Shown here piece by piece: positions 50,401 through 64,000 of a stretch of DNA of 64,000 nt. The position numbers were made by a program, and so were the translations under genes. Positions within the stretch are counted from its first letter, which is position 1. Each line of letters begins with the position of its first letter. Origin of the DNA: Certhia americana (lineage: Eukaryota; Chordata; Aves; Passeriformes; Certhiidae); contig CM031864.1 of the NCBI GenBank assembly GCA_018697195.1, positions 22,416,370-22,480,369 of the forward strand, read 5' to 3'. The notes below the pieces were generated by a model that was not told where the DNA came from, did not search any database, and saw only the letters and a program-made list of their open reading frames with translations.

Positions 50401-51974
50401 CAAGTTGGAAGAATTAAAATTCTATAATTAGAAATGGTCTGTTAAAATTACGTGCCACATGGCATGCATACAAAACTCAGCATGTTTAGAGAGAGCTTAT
50501 TGGCAATGATTTACAATTAACCACCACATTGCAAATCACTCCTTAGCTGTTTTCTATTATGAAATTTTGAGAGTTGTAAAATGCATTTGTGCTACTTTAT
50601 TTCCTTTTGAAATGGTAATTGCTACTGCTGAGGGGCAGTACTTAGTGCAGAAAATGAAGTGTGCAGCACAGGGAGGAACTTGTTTCTAAGGAACTGCTGA
50701 GGAATTGTAATGATCAGAAAAAAGTGTTTTCTTGAAACACATACACACAAAAGAGCTTCATTTATGAAACCCCAAATAAATAACAAAATAAAATAAAATG
50801 CAGTCTCTTTTTCTACAAGGGCCAAAACTTACTAGTTTGCTGCTGACTGCACTTTTTCCCCATCAAAGTGGGAACAGTGGATTGACACTGAGTAAAACCC
50901 ATAAGCCAGTGGCTTGAGGGAAATGCAGATATATGGAAATGTGATAGGAGTGCCCTAAAGTAATGGTTTTTGAGCCAGTGTATTTGAAAATTATCAAGTG
51001 TTCTTCTAACTACTAGCCCATTTTAGATACCTAGTATAGAACTGACAGTGGTACTGCTCTGGGGACCTGGAAAAAGTTTGGCTTTTGTGTCTGAGGAACA
51101 GAGACTGTGCAGTCTAAGTGGAGAGAGCAGGTATGTTCTAATTAAGTGATGGTAAGTTCCCCCTTACAGCTTCCACCTTGATGGTGATTTGTAAAAAGGA
51201 TTGTGTTTATGAGTAGCTTTTATGGAGGGACATATTAAGGAAAGCAAGGAGTGAGGCTTCTCAGGTCTTAAATTTACTAACTTTTGACAATAAGCTTGAT
51301 CTCTCAGGTAATAAAGTTGGCAATCTAGCTCAGGTCTTCAATTTAAAGTTATTATCTTTGAAAGCCAGATGATTGACTGTAATTTTGCTCATAGTGCTTT
51401 GCTGGTAGCAAAAATAAAAACATCTACAGCACTTTTCATCAGAAATGTCAGAGTGCTTTCCACACCTTAATCAACTAATTTTTATGAAATGGTGGCTGGG
51501 TTTTTCCCTGTCTTTTCTGTGGGAACTGAAAGGATCAGGAGAGTAACCAGAAAGTATGCAAGAATGGTACACTAGAAAAGACTCATAATGCCCAGGTCTA
51601 GAAGTGTGGCTTCCCAGAATTATTTTAGTTTTTACAGAGGATACAGATATAGTTGTAATTGTCCTTTCATAAATATATTTGAACAGATGTTGTGTCTAAG
51701 AGTGTAAAACTGAGTAAATGCTTCCAAGATGGTCCATCTTGACAGTCAGGAAAAGCAACAGTTGTATTGGATGAACTTGTCAAAGAAATAACTTACTATG
51801 GAGCAGGGATGTGCAAAAGCAGTGCACAGCAGCTGAAGCCAGGAATGGCTCAGGATGGGTAATGCAGATTTACCATCCATGTCCATGTCCACTGCCAAGG
51901 AGTGATAATGTAAAAAAGGGTTCAGCTGTAGCTGAAACTTGCAAGGGATGTTGAATTGCTAGTCTGGGACAAAC

Positions 51975-52370
51975 CAGGAAAATGTGGGGCTGCAGCTGGA
52001 TTCAGATGGTGATTTTGTGGCAGCAAGCAGAGAACAGGCTGAGGTTCTCAGTGCCACTTTTGCCTCAGTCTTTCCTAACACGATCTCCGAGGTTCTGTGC
52101 ATTGCATCAGGGCTCAAGGAGGAGGAGAGTGATGAGCACTGAGTCTAAATTGGAAAAAAAGAAAGTGTTCATAGAACTAAGGAAAAACTTTCTCCCCATG
52201 GAGATAGGCAGGCAGTGAATGAATGTTTTGCAGTTTCCATCCTTGGATGTATTCAAAGCCCAACTGGAGAAAGCCCTGAGAAACCTGGCTTGAGCAGGGG
52301 GTTGGTCTGGTGACTTCTTAAAATAATCCAGCCTGGATTATCCTGTAATTTTAAGATTCGTAGCTCTGGC
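51975..52370 (+). mobile_element. Internally deleted CR1 LINE fragment
   Basis: Two blocks match CR1. The first (about 51975-52090) includes GGAAAATGTGGGGCTGCAGC and then GCTGAGGTTCTCAGTGCC; conceptual translation gives AEVLSATFASVF, close to the AEVLNxFFASVF segment that precedes the CR1 reverse transcriptase. The second (about 52140-52370) is the 3' end of CR1: a stretch related to 'gaacttctttacagagagggt', a CCTTGGATGTATTCAAAGCC segment, and GGTTGGTCTGGTGACTTCTT in place of the usual 'ttggactcgatgatct'. Nearly all of the reverse-transcriptase region that should lie between the blocks is missing. It is dead, and inserted antisense to NR5A2. Confidence 0.75.
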
Positions 52371-54807
52371 AATTGTACATATTTTAAAAATTCTCCTTAG
52401 CTCACCCAGCCTTGCCCATCTAAATAAAAGAGTTTCTTCAAGGAATTATTTTCACCTATAAAATAATTTTAAAAGATGCTGGTTTAAAGTAAATGCTTTT
52501 GATGTAGAAATTGCATACAAGTCATGCAGTGGCACAGCACTGGCACAGCTGCAACACCCCAACTACCAGCAGCCTTTGTGTGAAACTGTGCCATGCACAG
52601 CCCAGTGGGGGCAGGCACCTGCTCCTGGAAGCAATCTGGCTTTTCACCAAGGATCCAGTGGGGCCAGAGCTGAGCAGAATCAGGACAAACCTGGGGCATT
52701 ACAGGGAGATTTCAGAAACAGCAGCCAGAGATTTGGTAATTCAGGTCTGGTGTCTCCCTATTTCTCAAAGAGAATCTATGGCACATCCAAGGAAGTATGT
52801 TCAGCAGCTGTTAGGAATTGTGAAATGGAAAAAGGACTGACTGGGGAGTTCTTGTTGCTGTTGTATTGACATTGCTCCCGCTCTCATCCTAACTGCAGAG
52901 GAAAGTAAAGAAGGTGATGTGAGACTCTGGGGATGCTTGCACCAACTTCAAAATGACAAATTTTGGCATAGGAAAGGGAAATTGGATTTAAAGAAGGATG
53001 TATTAAAACTGGTTTACAAACATAGGCAAAAATGAATGCAGTCATTCCAATACATCCAGGTTTTTAGCCTAGTTGGAGACTGCCTGGAAATACACAGCTT
53101 CCCAGTCCAGCTGCTGATTTAAAAGCAGTACATTTAATAAGCATCCTGCTACCTGTTGTCCAACAGTGAAGAAATGCTCTGCTTTGCCTTGAGATCATGT
53201 GCAGCTGGGGTTTTTATTTTCAAGAAAAGATAAAAGTGGCTAATGAGGTAAAAATTATTACTGTGGGAAAATGGGGACAATGGCTAGAATTTAAGGGTAG
53301 TTAGATGCCTCTAGTGATTTCAGTGGGACTTAAGCACTCAGTACCTTTAAAATGGTGCTAATCACATAACAAAGGAGACACTAATTTAGCAGTTCTCTCA
53401 GGAACAGAAACCTGTCAATATACTTATAGCTTTATAAACAAGCATCCTGTGTGGTAAATGAAATAATTTCCAGTAAAATTGTCTGTCTTGCAGAGCATGA
53501 AATGGAAAGGGAATCAGTCATTTTCTCACAGGCACCCATATACATCAAGAGTAATGCAACTAAACTAACTTTTGCTAATATAATTAGGGAGTAGAATGAT
53601 ATCTGAGATGGGTTAGTGACTTTCCCTGAAGGGCAGGAGTCGGTTCCATAGCTAGAATTTGAGTTTTTCCAATTCCGTTCTTGAACAAGTCTGTCATTTC
53701 TCCCTTCTACTGTAGTCCTCTTAATCATAAATTCAAACAGAAGAATCAGAATCCTTCTGATTCTTACAAACATTTGTCCTTAGTGTTAAGAAATGGCTCC
53801 AGCTTTAAAATTATAGCTAAAGCTGTAAGCAGATCCCACAACATGCAGACACAAATGGTGTAGCACAGGAAAAGGATCTATTTCCCATGTGTGTATAAAT
53901 TGGGGCAGTTCAGTCTGCAGCTACTTAAATACCAAAGAGCCTTCATTTGTTTTCACTTCAAGTCAGAAACATAATGTACAGGCACACTTTGCTTTGCTTT
54001 TCTTTGATACTACTCTTTTTTTTTTCTTTTCCTGTTAAAAGCAGAATAAGAATCTTAGGAATAAGGTTCTTGTTTTACTGTCAAGATCATTCTGCTTCGG
54101 AGATCATAGTGGAGACAAAACTTTTTCTTGCTTTTGTGTTTTCTCACAGTTTTTCTAACATTTACTACGTTACAGCTCTTGCATTTTGGGAGATCCATGT
54201 ATCTGACACATGAAGAAAACTACCCCTGGACAGCTGTGCAGAAACTGCAGGGTACATACCCTGAGAGAGTTTCTGAGACAGTACCTGCTTTTATAGCCTA
54301 TGAACAGAATAATTTTCCTGCGATTAGATGTCTCAGCTGCCCAGTTTCTCCCACATGTGCATACATCTTTAAAAGCAAGGTATTTCTGAGGTAGTAAGCA
54401 GCAGGTGCTCTAGATTTCTGACGCAGCCAGTGCTTCTTTTCAGAAAATTACAATTCTGAAGGGAAGAAAAGCTATACTTGCGTAAACCTAAAGCATTAGG
54501 TTTGGGAGTGCTGTTTGTCAGAAACCATTTTAGCCCTGACGAAATGCTACTTCTTAAGAAACTCTTCTCATCTGCTATTTTTCAATTACTGAAGTATTTG
54601 AAAAGCGAAGTGCTTATGATTGTATCTGCTTTTTTAAGTTTATTTGTAATCAGCACGCTAGAAACAGAGTGCACAAGTGATTTTACCTAGAGTACTTACG
54701 GAGGATCTCTGAGAACACAGCAGTGCTCCTGACCTAGTTAACTCGTGGCATTTTGAAAATTATTATAAAAACAAGAGATGACTATTTCTCTCAGACTGCA
54801 TACTCAC

Positions 54808-54927
54808 TTGTTGCCCAGTAACCAGAAGGATGGAGCCTTCTTTCCCATGTACCACTTGCCGGTAAATGTGATCTAGAATTAAGAGTTCGCTCCAGCAGTT
54901 CTGAAGCAACTTCATTTGGTCATCAAC
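54808..54927 (-). CDS. NR5A2: NR5A2 (LRH-1) third-last coding exon, residues 371-410 of the ligand-binding domain
   Basis: LRH-1 is an orphan nuclear receptor that binds DNA as a monomer and controls bile-acid, steroid and pancreatic genes and early embryonic development. This 120-nt exon encodes exactly 40 codons, from VDDQMKLLQN to GSILLVTGQQ, recognised as the helix 4/5 and beta-turn part of the NR5A ligand-binding domain. In human numbering Trp382, His390 and Arg393, all near the ligand pocket, are present. On the minus strand the exon follows a TTTCCTTTACAG acceptor and ends CAA before a GTGAGT donor, so both boundaries fall between codons (phase 0). It joins in frame to the exon at 43796-43943. 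The preceding exon, expected to end at residue 370, is not in the window. Family assignment is certain at protein level; NR5A2 rather than NR5A1 follows from the near-identity to LRH-1. Confidence 0.97.
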
Positions 54928-57900
54928 CTGTAAAGGAAACACAAACATTGGTGACATCTCTCTGGGAGTAAGTCTGACATCACACTGGGGAGGCAGTCCA
55001 CACAGCTGGCTGACATCAGGAGAACAGGGGTGCTGTCTAGAGTTATTCATGCCCAAAATTGCTGTTTGCAGTTGAATAAACAGAACACTGCTGTAGCCTT
55101 CATCTGTAAAATGTACAGGATATTTGCTCCTGATTAGATTCTAGAAAAGAAGAACTATGGCATCATTATGCAAAGTAGTAATAATTGTATGTTTATGGAA
55201 TTATAGTAATAATGGTATATTTATGGGATTTTTTTTACCCAAAACAAGAAGAGCAGAAAATAATGCTGATGTGAACTTTCTCCTATTTCTCATCTTGGAG
55301 CCTTAGCTTCTGGAAATAAAAAGGAATCTGCAGATTCATGTATTATTGCTTCAACAGGTCCAAGCCAGAGGTAGGTCCCTTGCAAATTAAAAAGTGAAGA
55401 GAGGTTAAAAAACTCTCTAGAAATGGCTGTGCTGCTATGAAAAGAGAACACTTCTTAATGAGCAGAAGTTAAGTAGCTTTGGGTGTCACTGGTAGGGCAA
55501 GAAAGGGCAGTGCACAAGTCAGTGGCCAGCAGTGAGACACATCCCTGAATGGAACAGAAGGAACATAGTGGGCACCCAGCACAAGAAACCTACATTAAGA
55601 TTTTCTGAAGTTATTTAGGATCTATGTCTTAGAGGACAATGAAATTTACCCCTAAACTGACTCTAAATGCAAATGGATTGCATTCAGTCTTCTTCACTTA
55701 AAGACTGAAAAAGTATTAGGATTTCCATGGAAATGGGAGAAAAAAAATCACAAATTAGTGGAAGGTAGATTATGAATTTAAGTCATGATAAGCATCAGTG
55801 TCTCTGAACCTATTCTTACTGAGCTTCCTGATTTCTTTTTAACATGAAAGTTTTTGACTTTAAATGGGTGCCTTGAAAGAGTGACAGGTGCATATATTAG
55901 TATTTTTACAATTCAGAGTGGTAATAGCATCTATGTAGTTGAAAGGACTCTAAGAACCATAGATAGAAATTGCTGAACAGATTGAAAAATGCTATAAATT
56001 CTATAAATCTAGTTCCAATTGCTTTAGAACAAGATTTTGTCATACACAGGGAACCACACTACAAGGAGTAATGAGCTGAATTCAATAATACAGTAGATGT
56101 TTCCAAGTTTTATCAAATATGACCTAATGAATTTTAGAAATTTAATCTTTCAGGCTTGTTTTCTAGTTATGTTGTAGAGAAGGAAGTAACAATTCTTACT
56201 AAGAGATTTTTGTAATGTCACCCTCTTTCCAGTCACTTGCCACATAGCTCAGACTTTAATGTCTGAAACATTGAAATCTTTGCTTCTTCCATTTGTCTTC
56301 CCTTCACCTATCAAAGGCACAGGAGGCTGTTTGCAGCCACTCATGTTTTCCCACAGATAATAGAGCAAGGCTGCTTTGGTATTAAAAATCTCTTTCTCTG
56401 CCCACAACCTGTATTTGACTACAAAACTATTTCCACCAAGTGATTTGTTGGCTCAAAAGAGGACAGTAAATCACTACATTGATACACTTGGGGCAGGATT
56501 AAATTAATTCTTTGTAAAAGATATTTGAAATATACAGATTTTGTTACTCTTGTTTTTTATGTGAAACTATTCTTTGATCGTGTTCTCCTCTGAACAAAAA
56601 GGGGTTGAAAAAATCATAAAAATCAAAGACATCATGCTAACATGATAATATAACCCAAATTGCCATTTTGCACAAAGCTATCACAGCTTCCATCTGAAGA
56701 AAGCAAACTCTGAGAGAGTTTAAACCTTCAGCGTCCATGTCATAATACCTAATACCTGAAGAAGAGGTCAAGCACTTGACTGTACTATAAATGAATATAT
56801 ATTTCCAGTTTAAGCCAGCTGTCTCAGCCACAGGCTTTTGAAAACAAACCATACTTTACAGGTCTGGCCTTCTGAAGATCCCAGCAGCAGCTAGTCCACA
56901 ATCAAAGCTTACTTCCCAAGCTTTAGCCTATCATTACTGAGCCAGTGCTGTGAGAACAGTGTGAGATGGCAAAATCACAAAAAATTGTTTTGCACAGTCT
57001 GTTCCTGCTGTTTTACAAGACCCACAAAACTAGCACGGTGAGCTTCTGCTAGTGGTTCACAAAAACTATTCCTCTGTATTCATTGTAATTTAACCAGTGA
57101 AAGTCTATAAAATGGATAGCATAACCAGCTCTACACACAACCCAAACACTGTGTGCCTGCAGAAGACTATTAGATCCAGCTGCTTTTGCTATTTTAAGAA
57201 AGATGGTGGGGCAGCAGATGCCTCCCAGTTTGCACTAGGAAGAAAGAAACATGACTTTAATGTGGATTGTGTATTACTAAAAGGTAGGACAAATGACCAG
57301 TTCCAGCATATTTCTGAAAGACATGTAGATGAGGGAAAGCATTTAGATCACATTGAACAAAACCAGTAATGCACCACTTTTTATGTTAGAACAAGCTGGT
57401 AAAGTTTATGACTTGTCTAAGTACAGCCAGAACACAAACACCATTGTGTTTCCGTGGCACATAGATAAATGAGTTGCAGAAGCATGTTATCTGTCAAAAT
57501 AGGAAAATCAACCTTTTTCCAAAACAATTATGTGCCTTAAACTGAATGTGCCTGAAACTGATCCTGAAAGCAAAGAGAATCAAGTTTGGTTCTGAAGAGG
57601 AAGGTCCTCCACAGGAAAATCCTCTTGTGGACTCGAGTCTCTGACTCCAAAGCTGGAGAAGGCTGCTCTGCCATTAGCAGTGTAAGCAGGAGAAAATGTA
57701 AGATTCTGTCACCAAGAGACTTAAGTCCAGTCTGGAAATAGACATAATCAACAACATTTTCAATTGCGATGCACAATGAATTAAAACAAGCTCACAAGCT
57801 TTTACTGTTGGCTAAATATAAGGGTTTTTTCAGTTTGTGGAGATTTTTAAGAGTATAATCAATATTCTGTTGCTTTTAACACCAACACGAAAAAAAACTC

Positions 57901-60900
57901 CTATTTTCCTAACTTCTAGGAATGCTTATAAATAAACATTATGTGGCCAACACCTGTCTGCTGCAAGAACATTCCCCAAATCTGCAGCTGCTCCTGCCAT
58001 AACAGAACACTGTCATGAGGATAATGTAAGCTGGGTCTTACCTAAGCAAGTTGTCAGATGAGATGTCCATTTGACACCTATTGAGGCTCAAGCAAAAGTG
58101 GGAGTGAAAACTGTGCCCAGATGGTTAAACTTAAGCCCTCTCTGGCCAGTGACATTCAGATGAAGACACACCAGTGTGGACAGCATGACTGGAAATTGTT
58201 GCTGAGGAAATGGCTTTTAAAGATGTGGAAGAAGGCAATGAAAGGTGTGTGACTCAAAAGAAGTAGGAGATCATTTCCAGCAGGCAGGGTGGCATGGAAG
58301 AGGAATAATGTTACGAGTATGAAATGTGTAAAACATCACATATGTTAAAACTGCTCTTAAGTGAAAAGGGAAGCAAAGGGAGTGCTTAGGAGGCTGCTTT
58401 AAAGGAATAGAGGAGGTGGTGGGAGAAGACAAAGGGGAGCTGGATTTTGGGTAAAACCTCAAAGGTGAGGAGGACGAGATGCAGACTTAAAGAATTTGTG
58501 TGACTGCAAGTGAGCAGCCAGGGCAGCGAAGAAGCAAGTACTATTTGTTAGAGAAGCAGAGAATGGTGGTTGACAACATTACAGGTGTAGTATCATCTGC
58601 ACAGTGAACTTGATCCTGCCAAGTGCCTGAATACAGGTTTGAACACAGAATTCTCTGGTGGCATGTCTGAGTTCCTACACTGCCAGCTGCAATTATAAGT
58701 TGACTTAAAAGAATTTTTTTCTGAGTTTTCCACTAACAAGGACTGGAAAAGAGGCATGCATGAGAATACATTTACATGCATCTATTAGTTTGCATAATCT
58801 ATCTTGCCAATATAATGCAAGCTACGTAAGGGTATTTTCAGGAGCGGAGGTAACAGATTCTCAATTTGAGGAGGAAAGGTCTAACCCTGAGCACTGTGGT
58901 GACAGACTATCTCTTGGCAGGAGAAAAAGATAGGAATGGGAGTGTCACATCTGCCTGCTAAACCCTGGCCTCTCCTCAGCTGGGCCCTGAGCTTTTGATA
59001 TGAGATTCGGTGGAAGTTTGTAGGTCTCGCTGAGGCCTCTATTGACACTGAAATACACAATCACACCTTATCAATTATAGTTAAAGGGAGAACTTATCTC
59101 AGAAATGCAGGTTACTCATCTGAAAAACTATTTGTGCTGATGTTATAGATGAGGAAGGCCAGTGTGACACAAGAGTAGTATTGTTGTAGAGTGTATGCTT
59201 CCCACAGCACAGAACGTTAATCATTATAAACTTTTGTTTTCTCTGAAGAACAACACTGAAATTGCCAAACAGTAAAATGAAGAATAATGTGTATGCTTTG
59301 CTGAAATTCACCTTAATCTTATCAAAACCACACTGTGTCTTTCTTTTAGGAAAATGTTTCACAATATTTTGCACTGTAAACAACAACTGCAGATTTATTG
59401 CAATTTTTCTTCTGAAGAGGTATTTTCAGCCTGACACTTGATGAATTACCTGTTAAAAATTTCAGGGTCATGTTTTTTTTTTTGTGTTGCTCTAAGTTAA
59501 ATATTTTCCTTATAATTATTGCTGCAGATTCAGTTAAACAATGTGTTCACCTTTTACCCAGTTTACACCTCCTTTTCTCAGAAGCTAGAGAATCCTTTTT
59601 CATCTCTGTTCATTTACATCAACTTGCCACTATAGCTTTGGGCTTTTCTACTACTAAAAATTTAAAAGGGTATCTAATGATTTTTAAAAAACACAATAAT
59701 TGAAATTTATGTGATAAAACTGTGCTGGATTCAGCTGAATTATTTTTACTTATGCTTCTAAGAAGGAATGCAAATATGTAATAACACGAAGCATTCATCT
59801 CATAGTGCCACTTTTAAATTCTATGGCCATTGAATAGCCATTTCCTAGTGAATATGAAGTGATTAAACATCTGTCTGAACTGTTCAGCCTGAAGCACATA
59901 GGTTCAAGGAATGGTTGAACTTTCTTTCAAATGCAGTTAGGAGATCACTCACAAGTCATTGCAGACATATAGTTTGAGTTGTTACTCCATTTTCTTATGC
60001 TATAGTGGTGCAAATCACCCCAAATCAAAGTTTTATAAGACAAGTGCACTCCAGAGACTATTTTTTACTCCTGAATGCATGCATGGTTTCCAAATCATTA
60101 CATAGGTAGGGAAGGATTTGGATTCTCCAGATGGGTTGCTGCTAACAGTGGGAAACCTCCTGTGCAAGGTTGCTGTCAAAGCAGCACATAACAGCCAATG
60201 TGGTTGTAGAAGTGAACGCACATAACTTTCAGAATCAGTGAATGCCCTAATAAAATGTGATTACTACCTATAACCTCAGTCATAAAATGCTACAAAGTTC
60301 AAGAAGAAATGATTTAATATTAACTATGATTGTTCCAGCTCTTTACTAGAAACCTGTGTATTGTAAAAATTTCTATGTGAAGGCAGGGAGTGATCTTTAC
60401 AAGTCTATGTTTGGTTAAATGACTGTCTTGTTTCCACCTAGCTCTAGTGTGAAGGGAGTATAAATCTATCCAAGTTTGGTAGTACATTTGTCTTGATTTA
60501 AAAATGAAAAAAAATACAGAAATACCTGTGTGCCTTTTCCTCCTTCTTTACTACCTGTACAGAGGCTGTTACACAAGTGCAGTTGTGTTTGGAATGTGCC
60601 TCTGTGTGTATGTGTAACTCTTTCTTTAGTAACCTCTGAATCCACCAGTCGGAGCCAGAATATTTCAACAGGAAGTTTTTCTATACAAGATATTAAGTTC
60701 CTATATGCTTTGTGTGAATCAGTGTTCACATAGAGGAAAGTAACTGCTGAATACCATGCTGAAAGAAAGGTTAATGTGCTCATCCTTTATTCAACAGCAG
60801 GGAACTGAGAAAGAGGAAGAGAGAAGGACTAAAATGCTTCATTAACTCCCTGCTTATGGAACCATTAGTATTTGGAATATCAAACTGTGGAATATTTTAA

Positions 60901-63900
60901 AGGACATGGGCAAGGAATTTATAGCACAAAGCAATATTTGAAAAGTCCCACACTTTTTTAATCTTCCAGACTGTGGAGGAGTGCCCATGCTCTGAAAGGC
61001 GTGTGGTGTTTCCTGCTTAGGAAATGCAGGCAGGGAGGGCGATGGCTTTGCCACAGCTTCTCCACTCTCATGCCCCTGGACAGCTCCGTGTGAGATCACT
61101 GGGAAAGAGGGGATCAAAGCAGCACTGCCCACCCAGCCTTTTTCCAGTTTCTGTGCTGATTTCCAGACAGTCAAAATACTTCAATAAAGCAGCCTTGAGC
61201 ATCAGTTCACTCTCATCCTGTTTTCTTGCAGGAATAGAACACAAGGTGCCTGAGTCTGGGGGCCTCGGAGTGCTGAAGGGGTAGGGGCAGGCAGCAGATG
61301 GTGACCCTACTGAAGAGTAAGATCTCTCTTATGGATCTTTGGACTCTATTTAGAAAGTATTCCCTTCTATTAAGGAGAAGGTAAATGACCAATCTCATTT
61401 CTACAAGCATCAGGTGAAAGGCCTGTTACAATAAACTTTCTGTGTATATAATTCTATTATATAGGGCATCAAATGCAACACATAGCACTCCTATTTCTTC
61501 TTCTTTTCCTCACATGTAGTTTCCTCTGTGCAAACTACATGAAAATGACTTGGTATTTCACAGTCAGCATTATTTCTGATGAATTATAAATGTGTTTTTC
61601 TTAGGTTCTTTTTGGGTGGTTGTGAGGTTTTTTTATTTTATTTAACTGAAAATAAGGCAAGTATTTCTTTTTAGTCCCAACTGAAAATTTTGCTTACAAT
61701 GCAGGGTTTCTTGCCTCTCAAAGTGAATAGAAAGATAAGGAAAAGGGGAAATTAATTATTCTTGCCATCTGTTTCACAGAGTGAAGGAGGTACCTTCTTT
61801 AGCACTGGACCCATAGAATTTACCTTCAAAATCCTATTCCTGTGAGTATTTCTACAGATGTTAGTACAGCCTAAGCTTATTTATAGTTGGGTCTAGAACT
61901 TTAAAAGAATTAGATAAAGCTGTGTAGTTTATGAGGCAATTTTGGTACTAGAGCTGTGTTGATCCCTTGAACTTCTCTGGAAATATACCTGTTTTTTCTG
62001 ATGTCAGCAAACTAACTACAAAATTGTGTTGAACCATATTCTTAACTCTTAACTTGCATGAATATCAATCCTTTGACTTGCAATAAAGTCTGAATTAGTC
62101 CACCAGATTGATTGTTAGCCTTGTGGGTGTGAATCTGCTTTTTTGGCTGCACAATGATGTCCCTCGAATTAGAGGGAATTAGAAGACAAGACTGAGTCCA
62201 GTAAACTTTATGGTACTGCTGGGGAATTTATTCTTAATATATTCAATCAGCAGTTTCACTGTATTGTAGAGAAGCCTATGATTAAATACTCTGTGGTCTT
62301 CTCCAAGTCACATATATTTTAGCATTATCTGAAAGGATTTCTGATGTCTATATAATGTTCTATATATAATTTCTAATTTCTGTATAATGTTCCTTTCCTG
62401 TTTTGTGATTAATTGGATAAATTCTGATTTCATTTTTCTTACAGTTAGTGTATCGCTCCAGCTGAAACTTATTCTAAGAGTCTATAGGTAAACATTAGTT
62501 CTCATTTGTAAAATTTCTTAACTATCAGCAACATCAAATCTGAACAGAGATCAATACAACATATGGGGTAGATTATTAATATTAAAGATAAACTTCTAGT
62601 ATGAACTAAAGTTATTTTTGACAAAATAGATACTCTATTAAAACTCAATCAAGTTGGAATCATATGTAAAATATTTTTAACTTGTGATAAAAAATTGCGC
62701 TGATTTCAGAAAGCAATCTTTAATATGCTAACAGGAAAGCAGAGTAATTTCTCAACACACTTAGGGTCCCATTCTTTCAAGTGCTGTATGCCCCAGAACA
62801 CTGTTTTTAGCATGAGTTTTTATCAAGAGTTACTTAAATCAGCTCTCATTTAAATTACACTATGTAGTTACTCTTCTGTTTAACAGGGTTAGTGTTTATT
62901 TCTAGTACAGCTGTTAAGTGGGTTTGGAGTACAGGAAAAAGGCAAGTCATAAGGGAAGAATAATCTTACTCCCTTTTAACAGGTGACACCTACAAATGTT
63001 GGTTTGTGTACACAGTGTGGAACTGTATTCATGATTACACCAATGCAAATAATCTTCTGAAGTCATGACTAAAAAGAAGTTACTTTAACATTAGAGCACT
63101 GTAAATGAGAGAAGAACAATTTTCCAGGTGAGTATTAGTGACAGTCAGGGTTGGACACTGACAAACCACAGAAATCATCCAATACATTAAATGTTTCATA
63201 CCATTTGTGGTTATCAGCATATCAGTCGTTTTTTCAGTGTTCTTTATCTTTTGATTGCATAACATTGCAATATTTTTCAGGAAGTAAAATATATTGGTTT
63301 ATGTTTTACTTTCCATAGTCCTCTTAAAACTTTTGACAGATATCCAGCTATGGAAAGGCAAGTATTTCCTGCTGCCCATACTTGAATCAGGGAAACGTAA
63401 GGATGCAGAGTCTCCAGACTGAGGGCTGGACACAGTCACCTGTAATACACTTTGGCAGTAGAGGCTGGTGTTACTGTGGAGTACTGCACTTGCCATACAA
63501 ATGTATTCCACTGTGTTTTTCCTCTGATTTGTAGTTGAACAGCCAGAAAAAAACCACAGCAAAAGCAGTAAGAAATCATGAGAAACAGCATCTTCAGTCA
63601 AGATGTGAAAGGAGATGGTATACCAATGAAGAAAAAATACAGAAATGTTGTCTTACATCCCAAGGGCTGCAGCAGTAACAGTAAGTCACTGGGGCAGAGA
63701 TTAAATGAGAAAGAAGACCCAATGCTAACAGAGAAAATGAAAGAAAAATCAGCCTTATGAATGGGTGTTGTCATGTATTAAACCAGTATCCATCTGACTT
63801 GATATAAAAAAATTGCTTAAAAACACCACCAAAGGAAGCTGAAGTCATACAAGAAGGTTGTGGTGGTGTAGTGATGCATTATCCAACAAGGTACACAGGA

Positions 63901-64000
63901 ATGATCCAAAACACTTACTACTTCTCTTTTTATCTTAAAAGCATTTCAGGAGGCTCTCAGCATGCAGCTACGACCATCTAGCTAAATCCTTTCAACTAGG
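54928..64000 (-). other. NR5A2: NR5A2 intron upstream of the third-last exon, partial
   Basis: The acceptor CTTTACAG adjoins the exon at 54927. The matching donor, next to the exon ending at residue 370, is not found up to 64000, so this intron is at least 9.07 kb. The content is AT-rich and mostly featureless. A pair of 15-bp direct repeats sits at 62347-62393. The short ORFs (for example at 57097-57369 on the plus strand and 60854-61174 on the minus strand) show no recognisable domain and lack exon-like flanks, so I read them as chance. Confidence 0.9.
62347..62393. repeat. Pair of 15-bp direct repeats 32 bp apart
   Basis: TCTATATAATGTTCT at 62347-62361 and TCTGTATAATGTTCC at 62379-62393 match at 13 of 15 positions. 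This is a minor AT-rich intron repeat. Confidence 0.75.

Noticed and set aside
51982..52218. 78-residue ORF on the plus strand
   Set aside because: It runs through the CR1 fragment in a frame other than the CR1 coding frame and crosses the deletion point.
54928..64000. Search for the upstream NR5A2 exon ending in the residues before 371
   Set aside because: No open frame here encodes the expected end of helix 3 or the hinge, so the exon must lie beyond the window.

Overview
The window is vertebrate nuclear DNA, most likely from a bird. It is AT-rich, poor in CpG, almost free of coding sequence, and carries two fragments that read like the avian/reptilian CR1 LINE. The only gene I can support is NR5A2 (liver receptor homolog-1, LRH-1), a nuclear receptor, which lies on the minus strand and is incomplete. 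Its last three coding exons are at 54808-54927, 43796-43943 and 19345-19592. They join in frame through GT-AG introns and encode residues 371-541 in human LRH-1 numbering, that is, the ligand-binding domain from helices 4/5 to the AF-2 helix and the stop codon. The exons for the first part of the ligand-binding domain, the hinge and the DNA-binding domain are not in the window and must lie beyond 64000.

Layout on the + axis: 1 to about 16370 is intergenic DNA downstream of NR5A2. It holds simple repeats, a nested inverted-repeat element (4915-5061) and a CR1 tail (7136-7198), and no gene that I can recognise. About 16370-19344 is the inferred NR5A2 3' UTR, ending at a minus-strand AATAAA (16389-16394). 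Positions 19345-19592 are the last coding exon. Positions 19593-43795 are a 24.2-kb intron, 43796-43943 the penultimate exon, 43944-54807 a 10.9-kb intron holding an internally deleted CR1 copy (about 51975-52370), and 54808-54927 the third-last exon. Positions 54928-64000 are part of the next intron.

The encoded receptor segment looks intact. The residues known from LRH-1 structures to line the pocket or bind phospholipid (His390, Arg393, Gly421, Leu424, Tyr516, Lys520) and the AF-2 glutamate (Glu534) are all present, with no frameshift or stop. Two substitutions against the human protein as I remember it stand out: Leu at 445 and Cys at 528.

I found no RNA gene, CRISPR array, CpG island, promoter or intact transposon. 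I found no undescribed biological system either; the findings are modest structural or sequence observations. Most of the window is ordinary intron and intergenic sequence in which short ORFs occur by chance.
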